NCBI GenBank assembly: GCA_026874595.1
Contig: CM049312.1
Coordinates: 28,605,456 to 28,669,455 of the forward strand
DNA from: Sipunculus nudus
Lineage: Eukaryota; Annelida; Sipuncula; Golfingiida; Sipunculidae
Length of the DNA stretch: 64,000 nt
Direction of reading: 5' to 3'
A program made the translations under genes and the position numbers. Below the pieces are notes generated by a model. That model saw only the letters and a program-made list of their open reading frames with translations, did no database searches and had not been told where the DNA came from. This document shows positions 12,061-24,918 of this stretch, in pieces; positions within the stretch are counted from its first letter, which is position 1; each line of letters begins with the position of its first letter.

Positions 12061-13479
12061 GTATTGACTTTTTGTTTTGGTGGGTAAAAACCTGCTTAAT
12101 TAACGGGACCCTGATGCTCATCTATGGTCAGATGTTATTACAACACTTTTCACACGAAGAAGCCACATGACATGATCGAAAACTGAGGGAGACCGCGATA
12201 GTTTCCTTTGTTCCATTATTCTATTTCTTAATTTAGATTAAGTATATTGAACTCTATACAATATACCCATAATATCATAACTGATATCCCATTTAATACA
12301 AAAACAATATAGCGAAAACGTATAACATTGCCTCTATGTGTGTTGTCCTAAAACCATTCGGCGGTTTACACGTTATGGCATGTGGCATTTAAAATAATTT
12401 TGTAGCAATTGATCTGAAACTTAGAGGGTTGGTTGAAAACAAAAAGTTTTTGATGCATATTGTTTTTGTTAATAAAGGTTAAAGTTCAAGGTCATAAAAA
12501 AACATTTCTTTTTCGTCATAACTTCGTTAATATTTAATCCTATCCTATCTAGCTTATTTTCGTCCTCTGGATCTTCTTCATACACTGGTCTAGTCATCTG
12601 ATCTCAAACTAGTGTCAGTTTGTCAGTATATCAATCTGTTTGTCAGTTGTCCTCAATTTCGCCCGCTTCCTGGTTCTTGCGTCTTGCATATAGCATTCTA
12701 CAGGCCACAGTTTAGCTATAGCCGTGGCAACCCGACTCAGTAGGCAATCGGATTATTGGGCTTGTAAGCCAGTTATCTGGCCGTAATGCCAGAGGGTTGA
12801 TATGACGCTACCGTTTAGCAGGAACCACTTTGAAACATAAAAATGTGTCGTATACAGTGAAACCCTATTAAATAAAGGCTAAACATTTTCTGACATTCTG
12901 TTCTTGGCGATGCATATCATTTTACTGGTGAATTGAATGCAAAGAGATGTATTTTGACGTCTGAAGCAGGCTTTGAGCAGGAATTATCAATGCTTTCTAT
13001 CGATGTTTTCTAGACTGCGTATATCCATCGTGTAGCAATACTCTCTAGTTTACATAGTATCTCGAGTAAAACACTGGGTACATGTCACCACGTTATAAGA
13101 ACAATACAGCCTTTCAGTTATTTGAACATGATTACGAAAACGGCTATTGGACTATGAAATTTAACAACTTGAAGTGATTCACCATGAACTGCTGTATTGG
13201 TTCTGAATTGGGCGCAATATTTTGTTGAAATCTATTGGATTAATAATAACCTCAGACAAAGCTCAGCACTGATAGAAGATAAAAGAAAGTAACTTACAAG
13301 GTCTAATGCGAACCTGTGCAAAGAGATAGACACTATGCATAATGCCTCAAATCTGGAGAATTACTTTTCAAGTACATGTTTAACATTTTCATGAATAAGG
13401 CAATTACTAAACATTTTGAACAAGAATAAATTACACAATCATCATTGCTGAAACTGGCATGGGTGCATACGACACAAAA
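12061..13479. other. No gene recognised
   Basis: A segment near 12400-12600 resembles dispersed invertebrate repeats (AAAGTTCAAGGTCATAAA). Nothing codes visibly. A short stretch at 12655-12800 is GC-richer but lacks an open frame. Confidence 0.45.
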
Positions 13480-14985
13480 ATCATTGTAGATCACGCCCTC
13501 AGTCACATATACGACAAAGCTGTCCGAGATATAAACATACGCCCAATTTTAGGCTGATATATCAAACCCCTCCTTAGAAATAAGCAGGTACATACAATTT
13601 GCAAAAATTATTGAAGGTTGCGCCACCAGTCTTGTATACATCAAAGCTATCTGATATGTACTAATATGCACAGTTTCAGGCTGATATATCAAATCCCTCC
13701 AGAGAAATAAGAAGCCACATACACTGTGTAAAAATGTCATTGTAGTTGGCGACGCCAGTTTTGTGAAAGAGAAGGCCATTAAAGATGCATGGACAGGTCA
13801 AAATATCAGGCCAATACATCAAACTTCTCTTGAGTCAGGTGCACTGGGCTAACCAGCCTTCGGTGAGAAAGGCAGTTGCCCCGATTGAACCGGAACGAAT
13901 TACTAGCTCAAGCTGCTGCACTGAGTGAACTCTTCACCAGCACCTGGCTGCACTAAGTGAAATCTTGACCTGTTGCATAATCTGTCACAGCTGGTAGTCG
14001 GCCAAAGCTATATATAGACCCAGACTGACCTTTTGCCTGTTGCCAAAGCTGAAATAGTTGGCAGTCTGCCAGGCTATTTATAGATACAGACTCAATCTTG
14101 GCCTGTAGGTAAATCTGTTTACACATACTAAAGGACTTTGGACACAATGCTTTTTTTCAAGCTGACATATCCATCAGAATTTTTTTATCAAAATGTTTAA
14201 GATAATAAAAGATGTAGTCCCTTCATTGTTAAAGGTCCTATCATTCTACCAACAAACATTTTAGGAAACTTGAACAAAGGCCTCCTAAGAATCATTTTGT
14301 GCAATGTATAGGAAGTTAAAACAACACTTTGCAGAAGAAGACTACTGCAGTCCTCAGTTTGAAATAGGCTTTTCTCCGTAAAATGTAAGTTAATGCAGGT
14401 GGTGCCACAAAATGCTTAATCCCACATAACTTAATATGTGACGATTTTGTATAAAATTTGGAGATGCTACCTCCAATTCATGATAAATTATGGGTTAATG
14501 GACTGATGACCCTCGTACATAAAAGGGTGATGCAGGTAGCGCCACCAATACCTCAAATTCATATATGAATCACGTTAGCAACATACGTATGAAATTTTGT
14601 GAAGATAGCTCCTGCTGTTCCTGATATTGTAATTTAAGTACCCTTTTTTTAGCCAAATGACTAAGTTCAGCTTCATGTAACTCGGCCAAAATTCACCGAA
14701 TTGGAACCATTCGAATAAACTTGGGATTGTTTCAGAAAATATTTTTGTGAAATATTGAACTATTTGCCGGACAGTTTTACAGAAGACGATTTTTAAGTTT
14801 TCTTTCTGCTTTTTCCTTATAAATCTAAGTAAATGCAGATAGCAAAACAAATAAGCAAAATCAGATAGAGATTTTTTTGCATAAAATTTGGTAATGCTAG
14901 CTCCTGCCGTTTAAAAGATAGCATGGGTTAACGTACAGACGACAGACGACACCACGCAATCGCTTACAGGTTCACTAAAAATGTA
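13480..14985 (+). repeat. Large dispersed repeat, paralogous to 47960-50037
   Basis: Shares long collinear blocks with the repeat in LZTR1 intron 2: CCAATTTTAG then TGATATATCAAA, CCTCC..AGAAATAAG, ATGGACAGGTCAAAATATCA, CCAATACATCAAAC, ACCTGGCTGCACT, TTGACCTGTTGCATAATCTG, and a tail AATCGCTTACAGGTTCACTAAAAA. Both copies are in the same orientation. Open frames within it are broken and resemble no protein. It is probably non-autonomous. Confidence 0.8.
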
Positions 14986-15462
14986 CATTTTCATTTGGAA
15001 AGGAAATACACGTCAGAATAATTCCCTTCAATTATATAGGTTCCTAGCAAAATAATTGACTTAGAAAAATATTAAATTTTTACATATTTTTCATGTTATA
15101 TTAGGAAGTTAAATAGAAGTGGATGCTGTCAAGCCAAAGATTACTTTCTCCCAAGGAGTTTTAATGGAAGGGAGTGCACATTGCTTGGTTTCTGGTCGGT
15201 CCGATAATTCTTACGAAATCTCACAAGAACCTCGCACCTAGGTGTGAATCCCGACTTCAGTGGCTGCTAGCGCCAGGGCATTGCCGCCGAAAGCTTTTGT
15301 AGCGCCACCGTGCGATCGTGTCAGAATCAAGGTACTGCTCCTCATTCGGAACATCCCGTCCGACCGTTGCCGATCGATCAGGCTTAGGATTAGCCCTAGC
15401 ACCCGTCCTCTCTTACTATACGCTACGCTGTGCGAGAGCCCTAGAAGATGATTTGAGGAAAC
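14986..15462. other. No gene recognised; GC-rich patch
   Basis: About 280 bp at 15180-15460 is clearly GC-richer than its surroundings. No motif, tRNA-like box pair or conserved peptide is seen on either strand. Confidence 0.4.
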
Positions 15463-16124
15463 TGGAGACCACAGGCGCTTGAATCGCTATTTGCGTTGAT
15501 CTTGGTTTAAATAGTCTTCAATTTACCTTAACAACAATCCCCTACCGTTTATTGAGCTTTAAACCATGTTATATCGTTGGCCGGTACTTGTTTATATAAT
15601 AGATACACAAGGCCGGCATCCAAGTCTGCGGACGGGTAGGCGATGATACAAGAAATCAATGGAAATTCCCAAATATTTCAAAGATTTTCGAGGGAAGAAA
15701 CTTACAGTGGTTAAATGGCCAGTTCTTCTTTCTATAAAAGCATCAACAATTCCAATACACACAGTGTACCACGTGTAATGAGCTCTTATTTGTAACTAGT
15801 CTGCATCCATTAAGCAGCTGTTACCCCAAACAAGGAAATCCCCATGTATCTTGGTCAGCAGTAAGGATTCCCCCTTGGAACCTAACACCTGATTGGTTGA
15901 TAATGATGGAAATAGTAATCTGGGATAAATCTGTCTGTTCGTCGCTTAATGGATACAGACTCGTCCGCAGACTTGGATGCCGGCCTTGTGTATCTATTAT
16001 ATAAACAACGATATAACATGGTGTAAAGCTCATTAAACGGTAGAGGATTGTTGTTAAGGTAAATTGAACACTATTTAAACCAAGGTCAACACAAATAGCG
16101 ATTCAAGTGCCTGTGCTGGAGACA
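15463..16124. mobile_element. Inverted-repeat element, about 660 bp
   Basis: The left arm (about 15463-15636) is mirrored by the right arm (about 15961-16124). Paired blocks: CAGGCGCTTGAATCGCTATT with AATAGCGATTCAAGTGCCTG; TTAACAACAATC with GATTGTTGTTAA; CATGTTATATCGTTG with AACGATATAACATG; and ATAATAGATACACAAGGCCG with its reverse complement. The spacer has no coding capacity. It is a long-TIR MITE or a second foldback-type element; no convincing target duplication was found. Confidence 0.85.
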
Positions 16125-17268
16125 TTCCAAATGACAATTAAATTCTTATATTTCGTCTGAAAATGTCGTATTCGTTAAGAAATAAAGATATTCTTATCAA
16201 ATACGTATATAACATAGAACTAAGACAGTGTTTGTCTACTTTAAATGTTGATTAGAAGAATATGTATTATCCTAATAAACGGTGATACACGGGGAACGAT
16301 GTCTGCTCTGGGTTTTCCCCCAGCCACGGCTGGCCGACAGCTGCCTGTGTAACCAGTGGTAACGGGCCGTGTTGGCTCAGCGAGCAAAGGTCACGCAGTT
16401 CATTGTTTCAGATTCTGAGACAGTTTCAAGCGCAAGGGTTGCAAAGTTTAAAAAGTGAGTCTTGTTTACATACTAAAACATAATATTTAGCTGAATTTCT
16501 TGGTCATTCGAATAAAGCACTATATCTCCCTTAGATTACTTAAAGTTTCCTTGTCATAAACGCACTATTTGATTTAACACGATTTTTTTTCCGACAAGGG
16601 TTTGAAGTTCGCCAGTTTACTCTTAAGCTTTTTATGCGGCGGTATCCAGGACCCTGGATACCGCCGCATTTAATGCAGTTAGCTTAGGATGTATATTGTG
16701 CCCAATCATACACCACCGTATAGTTCGCCGGAAAGCCATCTGGTTGCCATTTCTACTTACTCGTTTAGGAAAAGATCACAATTTCCACAAAGAATTGTAA
16801 ACATTGATTTACCATAATAATTGCTAAACCTCAAATATGACCAGGTTCTAACAGTAATTAAACTAGGAAGTTCAGTTTATAACAAATGGCTCATTTATTG
16901 CCCGCTTGGGGGTGCACTTTCTACATGGCGTGAACTGTATCCTTAATTGTGCAGTCAAAATCAATATATGAGATTTTCCCGTCCATTTCTTGGATCATTG
17001 TTGTATTACGGCTTTGAAGGTAGAATATGTGAGGATGGGCAGAACCTGTTCACGAGATAGATTGTTTTGCCCTAACGAAGCGCACAACAGGTGTGCAGTT
17101 CACCTGGCCTTGACCTTGCCTTGAATACTTTCCATAGCGTTCCCCTATGAACATCCGAGGTTATAGCACTCGGAACACCTCGGCCGTATCCGATCGCTTC
17201 ACATGTGTAACAATTATATTGGCACATGTAGGCCTTTTTGTCCCTCACCTTGTCCCAGTTTCCGACAT
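16125..17268. other. No coding gene recognised
   Basis: A GC-richer segment at 16290-16460 could be a promoter or untranslated exon but has no open frame. A perfect hairpin at 16635-16668 is listed separately. Confidence 0.4.
16635..16668. repeat. Perfect 16-bp inverted repeat with 2-nt spacer
   Basis: TGCGGCGGTATCCAGG at 16635-16650 and its exact reverse complement at 16653-16668 are separated by AC. It is GC-rich inside AT-rich DNA. It is not followed by a T tract and has no adjacent gene, so a terminator role is unsupported. It may be a remnant of a palindromic repeat. Confidence 0.9.
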
Positions 17269-17473
17269 CAGAAGCGGATCCAAGGTGGGGGGGGGGGGGG
17301 GGGGGGGGCCTTTTTTCCACCCGAAGCAACATTTTTTAAAGGGTTTAAGACGAAATTTTGCGGCCCTCGACCCCCCCCCCCCCCCTTTTCCGGACCTGAT
17401 GACCTTTTTAAGGATTTTCATTAGTCCTCCAGGGTTGGACGCCCCCTTTTTCTAAATTCTGGATCCGGCCCTG
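17269..17473 (+). mobile_element. MITE of the CAGGGGCGGATC family, both termini present
   Basis: The left terminus CAGAAGCGGATCC and right terminus GGATCCGGCCCTG are inverted relative to each other. GACAT occurs on both sides of the element and may be part of a target duplication. Two long homopolymers, poly-G (about 17287-17308) and poly-C (about 17370-17384), lie inside. The internal block AATTTTGCGGCC matches other copies. Confidence 0.75.
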
Positions 17474-17659
17474 GACATTACTGGCATTGCTCTAACTAAG
17501 TGATGCTGTTCACGTGGGTATAAATAATCTTTTTTCTTTCTGGCATCTGGACAAAGCACAAGTATATATCACCCTTGATGTAAATCCTCTTATTTTACGT
17601 AACAGTCACGTGACAGTCAGGAACCTAATGAGCCGGCCTCACTTATAAACCAAGTAGTA

Positions 17660-17666
<7 letters not shown>

Positions 17667-17726
<60 letters not shown>
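17667..17726. repeat. TA microsatellite
   Basis: About 30 uninterrupted TA units. Confidence 0.97.
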
Positions 17727-17732
<6 letters not shown>

Positions 17733-20721
17733 GTGGGAACAAATTTATAGTTAAGGGCGAAATATTTAATATCGGCCGAAGGGCGATGGTTCTCCGGAAG
17801 GTTGGACAGCATTTCCGCCAAGAAAAAAAGATTGTCTGTTTTGAGAAAGACCCACATTGAGGTGGGTTTGGGAGGAAGAAACTCCCCCTACCATGGTTTC
17901 GAGAAAAAAATTTGAAAAGGAAAAGTCAAAACGAAGTTTCTGGGGGCTCATTTTTTAAACTAGGACTTTTTACAAGCAACAAGCCCTGCCAAATCCATTG
18001 AAGCTCGTATAGCTGAGTATTTTTAACTGGAACTTTGGAAATTGACGCCATAAATATACTCCCAACAAATACGCAAAAAATGTGATGTTACGATCGGCAG
18101 GAGTCGCCGAAAGGGCATGCAGGAATTCGGGCGTATAGACCTATTTCGAGCCAAAGCGAGGCTCCTCTGACGTAGCTCATTAATATTCAGTGGAGGCAGA
18201 AAACTTAGGAAGCCCCTTGTCTCCAACCTTTACTTGTATAGCACTCCAGCAAGCACCTAGGTGTTTCAAAAATAAAATCATGGTATGCAGCTGTTGTGTA
18301 GTTGGATGCACATCAAAACACTGGACAAATCAAAGGGCGTCACACTACTCAGGATTCCAAAAGGCCCTAATAGTCCTGGGGTCAATTTCTATAATTCTAT
18401 AATTTCTATGATCCTAAATTCCAAGTTTGCTGCACTCCCCCCCCCCCCCCCCCCCCATTATTAGGTTTGATGCTATTTTTCGTTGAAGTAATTAACAGGT
18501 ATGATATTTCAAACATTACCCCCTGGAAAGTGTCCACAAAGGCCTGAAATTGACAATTTTAAAAACTTATTTTGGTACAGATATTTTAAAAAATAGGCCT
18601 ATAATGGGTTAATGACCAGAGTTCACACTTGGAAATGTTATCATGTGAAATGTATAGTGTTAAACTCAATCAGAGCTACCCTTTCTACCTAAATTTGATG
18701 GGCTGACTCCAATAAAAAATAATTGCGTAACTCTCTTACAAAATTGTCACCATCAAACTCTAATATAAAAATCCATTTTTAAACCTTAATTGTGTATAGG
18801 CCTATAAACTGGCAAACTATCCTAATCATCAATTCGATCAGCTTAGTCCAGTAAAATAGTCAATTCATTTACGGCTTGTTTTAAATTTTAAAATTCACTT
18901 TTGAAGAAAGTTTATTGAATAAAATAAATATTGAATAATATTTATATTTTGAGGATTAAATAAGTTTTTGAGCTGAAGCACAGCAGAATTTTGACGGGTA
19001 TGTTCCAGTAAAACAGCATGGGGATATTCATTTTATTTTCCTAAATTTGTTTAAAATCTAGTTTAATTGAAATATTTTACTTAAATCTTGAATTTTAATT
19101 CACATTTTTTGAAATATTACAATTTTGAATACATTTATATACATTACCTTCATGTTTTGAAGTAAGAAGCACAGCAGTACTTTTCCACTGAAACGGCACG
19201 GGCAAGTTTTAATGTAATATTGCGAAATAGAGTGACAAAATAAGACCTAATATAACAAAATTAACACAATTTCATGGACAAAATCCAAAGAAATTGTGTC
19301 ATAATAATTCGAATCTATAACTTTAAACATATACTGCGTTGAAATTTAGAATATGCATATATATGTCGGATTTAACACCAGCAGGAGAGCAAAGAGATTT
19401 ATTTTAAAATAAATATTATTAACGGACCTCTATAGTTTGAGTATTTTTAAATACTTTTCAATGAAATGCTTGTTAATTGTCTTGCTAAAGTTACATATTT
19501 ACATTATTTCAATCTTCAAATTTTGTTGAAAAGTTATAAAATGTTTATATTTAATGTATACTATGGCATCTTGTTTTAATTTTGTGTTGTGCACAAGACA
19601 GCAAAACCTTCGAGTCATCATTGCAGTGAATCATAATTTTGTTTGTATTATTCATTTTCATAATAATTTGTTTGTCAAATAAAAGCGGCATTTAGAACAG
19701 AACCTGATTTTGGATAAAATTCAGGCCTTAGGCTTTGTGTGAAAAAAAAACTGCCGAAGCTACCACAGCAGCACAAGGTAGGCCTCGTACATAGTTGCCC
19801 TATCAGACGGGCGTTGGCTGGGAAGTATACATCTGCCTTTAGGTAGCAGCAATTACCATACTCAAAATACAGCACCTTCCGCGCATGACCACATACAAAG
19901 TAATTGTATGAGGGCAGTGCCTTGTATGACTTCATTGGAGACCTCGATTAAAGGCCAGTGCTCTTAAGTATTAATAGATGTCAGGGTACTCCAGCTCAGG
20001 CCAGCATCTGGGATTGTCTGCCCACAAAGAACCCTCAATAGCATATGGATCAGGCAGCACTGTACCATCAACTGTGGTCAGTTTGCTCATATACACCTGC
20101 TGGTGTTAATTGCTGGGCACATGAGATGCTTTGTAAACTTAAGTTGAGTTTGATTGTGAACATTCTGAAGGAAGCGTGGAGGCAGCCATTGTCCTTCTCA
20201 TTGGAGTGGCCAGTGCTGAGCAATGTTTTGCCTCCAGCAGGAAACCCAGTGCATATCAATTAGGTCAGGTCATATTACAATGAGCGCGCGGAAATAGGTC
20301 TATACTTTTCCTAAAATTAATGCGACAGTCTGCCACGCTCTATACATCTTTAAGGGGAGAATGCGATGGAGTCAGTTTACTTATGAACAATTCTATCACA
20401 TGTAGGCATACTAGGCAAATTACTAGGCTAAAATAGAGAAACTTTCGGGGGAATTTTAAGGTGCTTTCTCTGGGGGAAAATGTCCGTTAACCGGCCAATA
20501 TTTAGGGTTCGCGGAAACCATGCCCCCACCCCATGTGTTATAACCAGAAACAATCTCTGCACAAAATCATGCATATTGACCTTTTCTTTATCTTTTTCGA
20601 GTTTGATCCTTACTTCAAACAACCCATTCACTACCTGCCGTAAATAAGTTTTCATTCGGAAACCAAATATGGGTGTGTCTATTTCACACGGCCCCGTGTA
20701 TGTCAATTAAAAAATACACCC
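17727..20721. other. No intact gene recognised
   Basis: Apart from the THAP-like fragment at 18280, I see no supported exon. A poly-C run lies at about 18437-18456. Two diverged segments near 18975-19035 and 19165-19210 share AAGCACAGCAG and a following CCA(C/G)T(G/A)AAA..GGCA block, a likely old duplication. The minus-strand open frame at 19675-19935 has several Cys residues but fits no family I know. Confidence 0.4.
18280..18402 (+). pseudogene. Possible THAP-domain N-terminal fragment
   Basis: From the ATG at 18280 the frame reads MVCSCCVVGCTS, which places cysteines at positions 5 and 10 as in THAP zinc fingers (M-V-x-x-C-x4-C). About 20 residues later a one-base shift would give GFPK at the place of the family's F-x-F-P motif. 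The downstream Trp, the Cys-x2-His pair and the AVPTIF motif are not found. THAP domains occur in cellular regulators and P-element-like transposases. It may equally be a chance match. Confidence 0.28.
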
Positions 20722-20826
20722 GCATATTTGTCAATTTCAAAAACGAATTGCGCAGTTGTCAAGTTCAAAACGACTCGCATGGTTTTCAGTTTCAAAAACG
20801 ACTCGCATCATTGTCGATTCCAAGTA
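20722..20826. repeat. Minisatellite, about 29-bp unit, 3.5 copies
   Basis: Imperfect repeats of the form TTGTCAATTTCAAAAACGA followed by CTCGCA, at 20728, 20757, 20783 and 20813. Confidence 0.75.
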
Positions 20827-23800
20827 AACTCATGTAAACTCACAAATAATGGGGGGGGGGGCGGTTTCCAAGCATGCAAATATATATATATACATAATTA
20901 CAATTTTAAACCCAAAATTTAAATAAAGTACTTAGGTTATAAGAATGAATTCCTCAATTGCTCTTTTAAGCGACTGGCGCAATGTGGAAAAACTGTTGCG
21001 TCGCCGCCGCCGGCTAGAATCACCTTTCACGTCTCTCGTGCCCTGTTCATAGTATAACCGTTCACTTCATTTCCTATTTCTTATTTCTTTGAATGTAGGT
21101 ATATGTCATCATACTGAATGTTTAGCCTTGTCAGTGTTTTGCAATCTCGGGATACGGGAGTTATGTCATACGGAAGGCCAGCCATGTTACCGAATTTACG
21201 GAGTCGGTGATGGGATTGGTATGGTTTCAAAGATCCGATAGGTAAGGTACCTATTAATTTTAGGAAAGTATGGGAACTTATCTTAGAGGTGACGGAAATG
21301 TTAAGGAATAAAGAGAGTACAAAATGTTTTTGAATCTACGGATCATTTCAAGAAATTTGTAATCTACATAAAGTCTTTGGGTGTGAACAATATGCGGAAA
21401 GTCAGCATTATATATGGAATCGTCTGAACGGAGTTGTCAGAGAGTTATCGAATCTTTCGAGTGACGTCAGAGAATGGGGAGTCCATAAAGAAGAGAAAGC
21501 GTTGGAGGAATCGACAATTTACTTCTCAAATATACGGAACAAAATACGATCACTTGAGATTAGCACTCAGAACTTCCTCATTTGACTAGATTTTCTTAGA
21601 CAAGACACACTGCATATTAATTTTCAGTTCTTAAGATTACCTTTAAAAATAAGCAATAAAATGTAAGTGATCGATAATATTCTATTTACTCATGGACAGA
21701 ACGGCTGTTTTCAGTCTGTGACTAAAACAAATTATTCCACAAAACTACACATTTCCTTTTACAACCACACAAATAGGGATCAACTGCAAAATATTCCCGG
21801 GACTGTGACCATTATATAGACACTGTCGGGGTGTATCTTCATAAACACTAGCCTTTTCAGTCCGTATATCACAGATAAAAGTATAAAACTGACCTAATTT
21901 CACGTGTCTGCAGCGATTCAAGACGACCTGTCTTTGCGCCAGTTTTGGAGTCCCCTGTCTTTATACGGTAAGGACTTGCGTTGTGTCACTATAATGAACT
22001 AAACGCTGTCCAGAGAACTAAAGTCTCTGCCTATATGGAATGAGAAAAATGTGTGACTTGTGCTGTAATGTGTTGTAATGGAATGAAAACTCAGGAAAAA
22101 ATATCTTATTTGGAATCAAAAAATTCATTAAAAATACAAGAATCATCTCTTTTGACCATAACTTAAACAGGTCTGGAGACCAATAAAATACACCTGCCAA
22201 AATCAAATACGTAAAATGAGTTAACTTTTTGAGCTGATGCATCGCATACGAACTGTTTATTCTAAAACCAAGAAAAAAATCTGTAAGTCAATAAGAACAA
22301 ATACATTACAAGGTGAGAAGAACCATAGCTACATTTGCCTTTTAAAGTAAAAATGTACATGAGTAACTTTTTTGTGAAGTTCCATCTCATATGACATTTT
22401 AAATTTATAGGGAAAAAATGTAATAATTCCAAAATATCATAAAAGTGTAACCAAAACTGAATCAGACCGAGAGACCCGTAAGGTACAAAGTCAATATTTA
22501 TTAGAACTAGAACCCAGTAAAAGTTATTGAGATATCGCTGCAAATAGAAATTGTTTAGGGACGGACAGGCAAACGGACAGAGCCAGTGACAATACCTCCA
22601 CACTGCGCAGAATCGAACTCATAAGAGTACGGCTCTGCTGGTTAGGGAGTGTCGGCTTTACATTCTGTCAAATCTGCTACCCTCAATGCATCAGAGCTTC
22701 TAAATAAACCAGAGGCGTAGGTAAAAATGTAGTGAAGTGGATAATGTTCAAATATGTTGGATAAGAATTGTTTCAAGGCAAATTTAATAAATATGGGTGT
22801 TTTTGAATTAAGGATTTCACAGAATAAGTAAAATCTTGTAAGCATATGTAAATGTAATTTAAATGGAATGTAAACAGAGCGTGTTTCTTTGAAATGTAAC
22901 AAACTTTAATTTTAAATTTGACAGCTGAGACAGGAATAATCCTGGCCGTCCCACCCTGACTAATTGGAAGAGGTCCCCCCCTCTCCCCTTCTGAGGCGGG
23001 AGATAATAACTAATGGCGCATTCTTAGTCAGATGTGTTAAAATGAGGGTGTGCATTCTGTTAACCATATTTTTTTTATCTCCATCAGGACTGTAGTCAAT
23101 AAACAACAGGCTGATTGGTACTGCATTGCAGAGGGAATACTTTATTCATAACGGCTGCACCATAGTAGATGCAATATAGCGTAAATGCAAATTGACAAAT
23201 ATTGATGCTTCATATAAGCAAGTTGCAAAGACAATATAATACATATGATATTTAATCAGTACAAGTCACAGACCCCTAATGTATAACAAACAGGTTCATT
23301 CTTCACATACTTTAATACATAAATGTTCAGCTGATAAAGCATACTTATACCAAGTCCTTACTACAATCATACATCACACCATATATCATAATTCTATCCA
23401 ATCTCACACACTTAAATACTTTCTTATCCTCGTAAGACACAACTAATTATTATCTACAACAAGGTTATTTGCTTTCTGAGAAAAAACTATGACTGTTTGG
23501 TTTCTTATCAGTGTATTTTAGTGAGATCACAAACATAGTGTGGAAACTGGTAAAACATAAGTAAAAATGGTATTTTTAACATCAATTTGGTTATACATAT
23601 ATTTTTCAGTTTTGGATTATCAAACTTTGGCAGGTATATCAATTCTAAGTATTCTGTAGGTTTAACTGGACTTGTGGCTCATTTTTATATCTTTAAATAC
23701 TTAAATAATCAAGGAAATCATTTCTGTGACATTTCAACTGGCATTAACTATATTCTGTGGTTTATGATGATAAGCAAAATTAGACATAATCCACTCACTT

Positions 23801-23978
23801 ATATTTGATATAGCCCTGTATACTTAATTTTGCTTTTTTAATTTTTTAAATGTTTTCCCAGAAAGAGCATCAGACACACACAAACAATATCTGTAAATGT
23901 TACTGTTAGGAGTCACTTCCTTTATGAACAATGATCAATTATTAGAAACCAATGATCAATTATTAGTTGATTATGAGA
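20827..23978. other. No gene recognised
   Basis: A segment at 22470-22610 (GAGATATCGCTGCAAATAG followed by GACGGACAGGCAAACGGACAG) resembles one at 43590-43640 and looks like a dispersed repeat. A B-box-like sequence on the minus strand near 22600 lacks a matching A box. No exon is supported. Confidence 0.4.
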
Positions 23979-24347
23979 AGTGTTGGGAATCAGTAGTAGT
24001 TTCTTGATCAATCATTAGTAAATATTGGTTGAGCTCTATGAGTATGAAATTTCTAATCAAATATAGACCTGAACATCCTCTCATTTGATACATAGGCGTA
24101 CATATTGTCTAATAACTAATAGCTCTGTAGCCTATTTGTGTATATTAGTAAACTTAGGTGTGAATCAATTAGTCAGACTGTTCTAAAGTTTGTTTGCATA
24201 AATTTTATGAAGCATACTTTCCATCAATATAAAGCCTTAGCTCTGTGAAAACCTCTGTATTTGATTATGGTAATGTAATATCGATAATTGGTTGGTCTGC
24301 ATCAGCTGACTGATCATTGATTATAATCAATCATTTTTCCCAACACT
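23979..24347. mobile_element. Non-autonomous hAT-like element, 369 bp
   Basis: Terminal inverted repeats AGTGTTGGGAA (left) and TTCCCAACACT (right), with subterminal TTGATCAATCATT / ACTGATCATTGATT type repeats as in many animal hAT MITEs. No clear 8-bp target duplication and no transposase. Confidence 0.65.
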
Positions 24348-24918
24348 AGTAAATGTGATAACTGATTTAAGTATAAACAAAATATTAAAACCTTATTCTA
24401 CTGTCGAAATCTTTAGCACCATGGAATTTAAATGTTTTAAACTGCACCAAATGATTATGTTGCACACTTCTTATTCAATTTTAACATTATCACAAAACAG
24501 CATAATTCATGTTCAACTGCATGTTGAGGTTAGTATGAGAACACTAAAAACATACATTGTACCAACTTCTGTGCTTTTTCCTTAATTTGATAAATATTTA
24601 TATACTTAAAGCCAGCTATTCACCTGCCATACCTCTAGAACTTTTGTGATTTCTGCTTTATATTCTGCAAACATATAAATTACCTGTAGGTTTTTCCTGC
24701 TAAGAAAAATTTTTATAAAGCCTCTTGATTGAGGTATGAGCTTGTTCATCTACAAGCTGTTAGTAAACACAGTTCATGATCATATATTGACAATACAAAC
24801 CCAGAAACATGTAACTGAAGGTGGTTTGGTTGCATATGTGCAAAAATTGAACTGTCACTACCTGCAAATAGCTATTTGCATAACTCTGGTTCATCTGACT
24901 TGCCGATAGATGTCTGTA

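Noticed and set aside
11327-12067. Overlapping hydrophobic open frames resembling membrane proteins
   Set aside because: Composition of a polypyrimidine strand gives Leu/Ser/Phe runs; no conserved motif.
22560-22640. tRNA or tRNA-derived SINE head on the minus strand (GAGTTCGATTCTG)
   Set aside because: Only a B-box-like match; no A box at the right distance and no cloverleaf.
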